DNA from: Paralithodes platypus
Lineage: Eukaryota; Arthropoda; Malacostraca; Decapoda; Lithodidae
Length of the DNA stretch: 64,000 nt
Reading direction: 5' to 3'
Assembly (NCBI GenBank): GCA_032716605.1
Contig: CM064519.1
Location: 27,539,401-27,603,400 of the forward strand
The notes under the pieces were generated by a model that ran no database searches, was not told where the DNA came from, and saw nothing but the letters and a program-made list of their open reading frames with translations. Shown in pieces: positions 59,500 through 64,000 of the stretch (position 1 is the stretch's first letter; every line of letters begins with the position of its first letter). Made by a program: the position numbers and the translations under genes.

Positions 59500-60290
59500 T
59501 TGTTATAATAATAAAGGAAACTGATATTCTTCATTTGAATAACTTTTGTTTATTATGAACGTCTAGTAGCTGTAGGCTACAGAGTTTGCTTCGTATCTTA
59601 ATAATACAATTGAGTATAGATACAAGTGGCGTTTGTGGGAGCTGGAGGTGCATGGGGTTCAGTTAATGTATTGATAGATGACCCCTTTACACAACCGCTC
59701 ACTCACCAAATCCACTGCTTTTATCATCTCGGGTTACGGGTAATTTAGGTAATTTAGGTGTGTGGGAAAAAGTGTGGTGTGCTTGTATAGTGTAGTGAAA
59801 ATAATAGGAGGAGGAGGTGTGTGTGAGAGTTAGCTGTATTACTCTCTGTGTAGGGGAGGCACAACAGAAACGGTGGGGGAAGCCAGGCAAATATAACAGG
59901 AGTTCCAGCAACTCCTTATCATATGCCTATGTGGCGTTCCCTCAAACATCAAACTTATCGTTCTATTGTTTTCTCTCTTTAATTTTTTCTCTGATCCTCT
60001 CATTTTTGTCTTGCCATTTTATATATCCTAGTTCCCCCCCCCCTGTTTTCTCTTTCTTCTTCATTTGATGTGTATTGTCTCTCTCTCTTTCTCTTACTCG
60101 CTGGTTGCATTCTCCACATTTCTTTTTCTTTTTTACCCAATGTCTGTGTTCACGCGTTCTTCTTTGCTTATCATCCTTTAATTTGTGTTCTTCCTCTTTT
60201 TCCTTGTAATTTTCTTCCTTGTCTATCTCCTCTACTTCTGTTCCTCTAATTTTCCCTTCTCTGTTTAACCCTTCACTGTTTCCTCCTCTA
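59500..60290. other. Unassigned stretch
   Basis: AT-rich, then pyrimidine-rich from 59950; no gene recognised. Confidence 0.45.
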
Positions 60291-60294
60291 ACAC

Positions 60295-60725
60295 GTTCCT
60301 CTTCCCCCCTCCTCCCTGCTCTCTCTGCCTCCTTCTCTCCCGAACTCCGTCACCAATACCTTAAATGTTTCCCGATCGTCAACGTCCCCCAAACCCTCAA
60401 TGTGTAGGTAGTTTCCATTGCGTAGTATCAGTTTGCAGATTCTCACATGCGGAAATGAATCGTAGGTTAGAAAATAATTTTGATCCCAATGTGTGCAAAC
60501 GAGTTATAAGAGAACGACCTTGTGTATTCGAGCGTAATTAGTCTGGTCAAGCACGGGAATATATAAATGTAGAACACGGGCTCAGTAATCATGGAGTGAG
60601 AAGAGTTATTCTGTGTACATATATTCTGAGGAAGGTTTTATGTTGCATTGAGTCACGGAAGAATCTAGTACATAATTTATATTAAAAGTCTCGTATTCCT
60701 CTTTTCGAAACCAATTGCATAGTCA
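60295..60725 (+). repeat. Repeat pair P, copy 2
   Basis: Second copy of 50985-51425, in the same orientation 9.3 kb away, diverged by scattered substitutions and small indels. Confidence 0.75.
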
Positions 60726-60729
60726 TCAT

Positions 60730-61585
60730 AACGTTTATATCTATCGATACATAGTTAGCTGAGCAGACACATCAAAACGTGCGTGTTTATCTCTGTTAAA
60801 TAATGTCAACTGAATTTTGGTCGTTGTATTAATGAATTGTATATTTTGGTTGACATCAATAGCTTCCGGAAATGTTATATTCTCTATGATAGCTCCCACC
60901 ACCTGATACCGAGCTTCATTGTTTATTAATTGTATGGACAATGAAAGTTATAAATGCTCCCCAAGTAATTAGCCGGGTTAGCGGAATAATGTATTACTTC
61001 CGCGTTTCAGACTCGCCTTTGCTTTCGTTTAATATCAACGTGAAACACTCATTATTTGAAGTACTTTTATTATAAGCTTTTGAATACATCTTAAATTGTA
61101 TATGTATTTATAGTAGTCTGCAATATACTTTATATCAAGATGTCAAACCGGGGCTGTTAGTTTTCTAAGAGTGGAATGAATATGAGAGGGACTATAGTAA
61201 ATATTTAATTAAATTGTATACTTTTGACTATTTAAACATTTTCGAAGACAGAACCCAAACTGTGAAGCATAATTAACTTACTAACTTTAATAAAAGGGGT
61301 TACAAAGAAAATATATATTTTGTTGTTGATAAGAGAGGTGGAATGTAAATGTCTTAACTCATAAACAATCGGATCCGATCAACAAATACCTGACAAGAGA
61401 GCCTGAAAATGGTTATTTAGGGTCCTGAGCATACTTTGTCCTTTACCTTTATTATATGTTGTTATTTAGTGTTATGTAGTCATATAGATTCATTTTCAAG
61501 GACAAATTATTAACCACATAGAACTGTTTGTATTTGAAAGAAACGCGTAATGTTCCTAATATTCCAATTATACAGTAATGGCTCA
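60730..61585. other. AT-rich spacer
   Basis: No gene or RNA recognised. AGCCGGGTTAGC at 60971 resembles a TTAA-MITE end but has no partner. Confidence 0.45.
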
Positions 61586-61590
61586 AATAA

Positions 61591-61824
61591 TCTATCTATC
61601 TATCTATTGCCTGACGCCGTGATCCCCAAAAGGGTGGCCACGAACGAACCGCTCAGCATAATTACCTACAATCACAATTATTTATCAGGTTCAGCTGGCA
61701 GTACGGCGGACGGCGCTGACGTGGCTACCACTGTCAGCTGCTTGGTCTACTGTGCGAGGGCGATTCACTCGTGGCCACCCCTTCGGGGATCGTGGCGTTT
61801 GGCAATAAATATATAGTTAGATAG
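61591..61824. mobile_element. Two RTE-like LINE 3' ends facing outward (inverted repeat)
   Basis: The left side reads CTATCTATTGCCTGACGCCG, then TGATCCCCAAAAGGGTGGCC; the right side reads GGCCACCCCTTCGGGGATCG and ends GGCAATAAATATATAGTTAG. Both match the 3' terminus of the LINE at 41716-41772, in opposite orientations, each with its TAGA-type tail outward. About 110 bp of other sequence lies between. The structure could be an inverted-repeat element that captured the LINE tail, or two independent insertions. Confidence 0.7.
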
Positions 61825-61829
61825 GCCAG

Positions 61830-62625
61830 GTGAGTTTCAATGAACGTCTGTGATATGTGGGTGAATCGACTGTAATAACAGGTGAAATAACTAAATACAT
61901 GGCCATTGTCTTCTCTTGAGGAGAAAATCTAGTCTGATATACTGTACGTCCATACTATCCCGTGCCACATTATCATGCAAATGTTATGACCATAAGCATA
62001 ATGGTGTGGACGCTCACATATATCCTTTTCAAGTTGGGCTTGTACTTTGTCAAGGTGCTTTATTACCAATATCTTCAAAATGAGTAAATAAAAAATAAGC
62101 GTATTCTTGTCATCACTGCCCACCTTACAAGAATTATGCGCCGATTTGCCATGAAACGCGGTTCTTGGCCTATTCAGCATCCCTATTTTGATATGTTCGG
62201 GAAACTCCTTGAAGTCTAATAAATTTGTGGCAAGTTTTCAAATGTCACAGAATTTTTAGACTTATTAAAATTTAATCATTCTGTGCCATACAGTGATTTT
62301 TTGCCACTCAGTAGTAGCTTCATGAAACACTTCCTGACATTCCGTGGTGAATCCAAGCTGATCTTTATTGCTCCGGCGCACTTCTTCTTGTTTCGCAACA
62401 ATGGAAAACTGTGCAACAGACCATGGTATTGCAACAAATTGCACGGATTACCAAGGAATATAAAAAATTATCTCTCTCTCTCACTTCATTATCAATCGCA
62501 TGCCTTCCATTTAATCATAACCCCAAAGTCAACTGTGTATAACCCCTTCCCGACGGTTCCCTTCACTAGATTGGCTCCAAAATTCGCTTACTATGTATCC
62601 TGGGAGTGAGGGAAGCGGTTGCAGG
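61830..62625. other. Unassigned AT-rich stretch
   Basis: No gene or RNA recognised; frames at 61929-62180 and 62283-62609 show no domain features. Confidence 0.45.
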
Positions 62626-62629
62626 CAGC

Positions 62630-62947
62630 TTAAAACCCATTAGTCCGTCGCCCACCAAGTTTGGGCTGGCACTGACGTCACTTTCAGCCATCTGGTACCT
62701 CACTGCAGCATTACATATAGGGATAACAGCTCAAAACTGCTAATTTCTAGCAATTTTGGCTGAACTTTGCAAGATCGTTGCAATACAACCAGATGTTGTA
62801 TAAAGATGATTCAGGTGTCATTTGGAAGCCAATTACTGTACTTTCACAGATATATCACTGTATTATGTTCTGGCTCTTGGTTATGCATGAAAATGTGCAG
62901 GGAATGAACCTAAATTATGGCCAAAACCCCCGCAGGGAAAGTGTTAA
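62630..62947. mobile_element. TTAA-type MITE related to 43093-43530
   Basis: TTAA at 62630-62633 and 62944-62947. The right end reads CCCCGCAGGGAAAGTGTTAA, which inverts the left end of the 43.1 kb copy (TTAACCCAATTCCCGCGGGG). Shared interior blocks include TTTGCAAGATCGTTGCAATA, GATGATTCAGG and TTATGCATGAAAATG. Confidence 0.65.
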
Positions 62948-62949
62948 TA

Positions 62950-63148
62950 TATTCCTCTCTCGCTCTATCATTATCCTCTCATTCTCAATTTGTATGACAT
63001 TCTAACATTTTGAAATAAATTCTTGCAATATGTAGTACATACTTTACTATTATTGTTGCAGATACTATTGTTTACTATTTCATTTTATAAATATATAATC
63101 TCTCTATTACTACTTTGTCTTAAATATATATAATTGTGCCTGTTTAAT
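62950..63148. other. AT-rich spacer
   Basis: Nothing recognised. Confidence 0.4.
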
Positions 63149-63150
63149 TG

Positions 63151-64000
63151 TAAGGGGAGGCAGACCCTTACTCCCCCAATTCACCCTGTATAAGAGATTT
63201 AGTTTCTGGCATTATACCATCTTATTACCAATGGAAATACTAAGACTCGCTAAAAAAATCAGCTCTATGTGCGTGCGCGAGCGCAGAATTTCATTGCACT
63301 ATATGAAAAATCATCTAGTCACTGAAAATTATTCAAATTTCCCCCAATTTTGTTCTGGCGTATCCTACAAGCAAATTATCTAGTTTTCCCATATTGAATA
63401 ATAGAAGGGGCTGAAAAAAAAATATAATATATCTATATTTTTTGGTAGCCCAAATTTCGACATGAAAAATGTCGAATCTTGGAAAATATGGGATATAAGG
63501 CCATTATCTAATTATTTTGCGTTGCTATATAGTTCTATAGTGTGTAGAAGGGGAACGAAGTAGAGCAATATACAAAAAAGTAGATGCACTTGGAGTTGCC
63601 AATATATGATCTCTGGCAAATGAAATTCTTAGATAATCAACCATTCAAATCAAAGTTGTGGAAGAATGAATAAGTTTGGCCTCCTTGGAAACATTTTCTA
63701 TGACCAAGCTGTCATAGAGAGTGGAGTTTTATGGCAAACTAAATTAAAACATTTTGAGTAATTTGACTAGACAAACCAATATACAAAATATTTTTAACAA
63801 AATCCATGATATTGGGGCCCCCGGAGGGGGGGGGGGGGGCTAGGGATGTCATATGGGTGTTTATTCCCTCATATGATAATTTCTATTGCTTACAGAAGCC
63901 TTTTAGAGAAAAGACACAAAACAAAATTTTTGGTGGCTGAAGGCAAAAAAAATCGTTTTTTGGGGGCGTGGGCTAACCCCCGCCCCGGGGGGTTATGGAT
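63151..64000 (-). mobile_element. 0.97 kb inverted-repeat element (family N), copy 2, cut by window end
   Basis: Reads in reverse the element at 9881-10851: TAAGGGGAGGCAGACCCTTA, then CCCCCAATTCACCCTGTATA, GTTTCTGGCATTATACCATC, ATGTGCGTGCGCG, CCCATATTGAATAATAGAAG and a G homopolymer near 63826. It ends at the window edge in GGGGTTATGGAT, so about 100 bp is outside. Confidence 0.8.

Overview
The window looks like repeat-rich, largely non-coding nuclear DNA from an arthropod, most likely a decapod crustacean. This is inference from three things: TTAGG arrays (the arthropod telomere motif) near 31.4-31.9 kb and 32.8 kb, very long (CT)n, (GT)n and (AT)n microsatellites, and many decayed RTE-like and jockey/CR1-like LINEs, tRNA-derived SINEs and short inverted-repeat elements. 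I see no complete host protein gene. The long open frames are either transposon remnants or microsatellite and minisatellite artefacts. The best host-gene signal is a promoter-like block at 30.71-30.89 kb with three evenly spaced CCAAT boxes, a CRE half-site, an initiator and a possible tiny first coding exon.

Layout. 0-9.7 kb: a sequence present twice around a 100-N gap (317-4997 and 5098-9710), probably two unmerged contig ends or haplotypes of one locus. Each copy carries a foldback MITE, a long CT tract and a jockey-like LINE fragment. 9.7-11.1 kb: a foldback MITE split by a 0.97 kb inverted-repeat element whose second copy runs off the right end of the window. 11-25 kb: AT-rich DNA with a 30-bp minisatellite, two long-arm foldback MITEs, repeat pairs, a SINE, a 63-bp near-perfect palindrome and a MITE with a clear 8-bp target duplication (24.8-25.2 kb). 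25.7-30.6 kb: two 5'-truncated non-LTR retrotransposons of one family, both ending in (GAA)n, with a SINE between them. 30.7-37.8 kb: the CCAAT promoter, then a region rich in TAGGCCTA and GGTACCGG motifs holding a 1.2 kb foldback structure with TTAGG arrays in its loop, a SINE split by a TTAA-flanked MITE, and a degenerate tandem repeat of about 350 bp. 38-43.5 kb: TTAA-flanked MITEs and nested LINE insertions with readable target duplications. 44-49 kb: microsatellites, a LINE split by another TTAA-flanked MITE, a SINE and foldback MITEs. 49-64 kb: mostly AT-rich DNA with a 1.8 kb PIF/Harbinger-like transposon (TATA box, initiator and N-terminal transposase remnant), a 40-bp minisatellite, a TA-flanked MITE, more TTAA-flanked MITEs and a distant repeat pair.

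The elements tell an insertion history rather than forming a pathway. Several TTAA-flanked MITEs (piggyBac-type ends, CCC...GGG) sit inside older SINEs or LINEs, and in one case an uninterrupted copy of the host repeat elsewhere in the window supplies the empty site. All transposase and reverse transcriptase frames seen are broken, so none of these copies looks able to move by itself.
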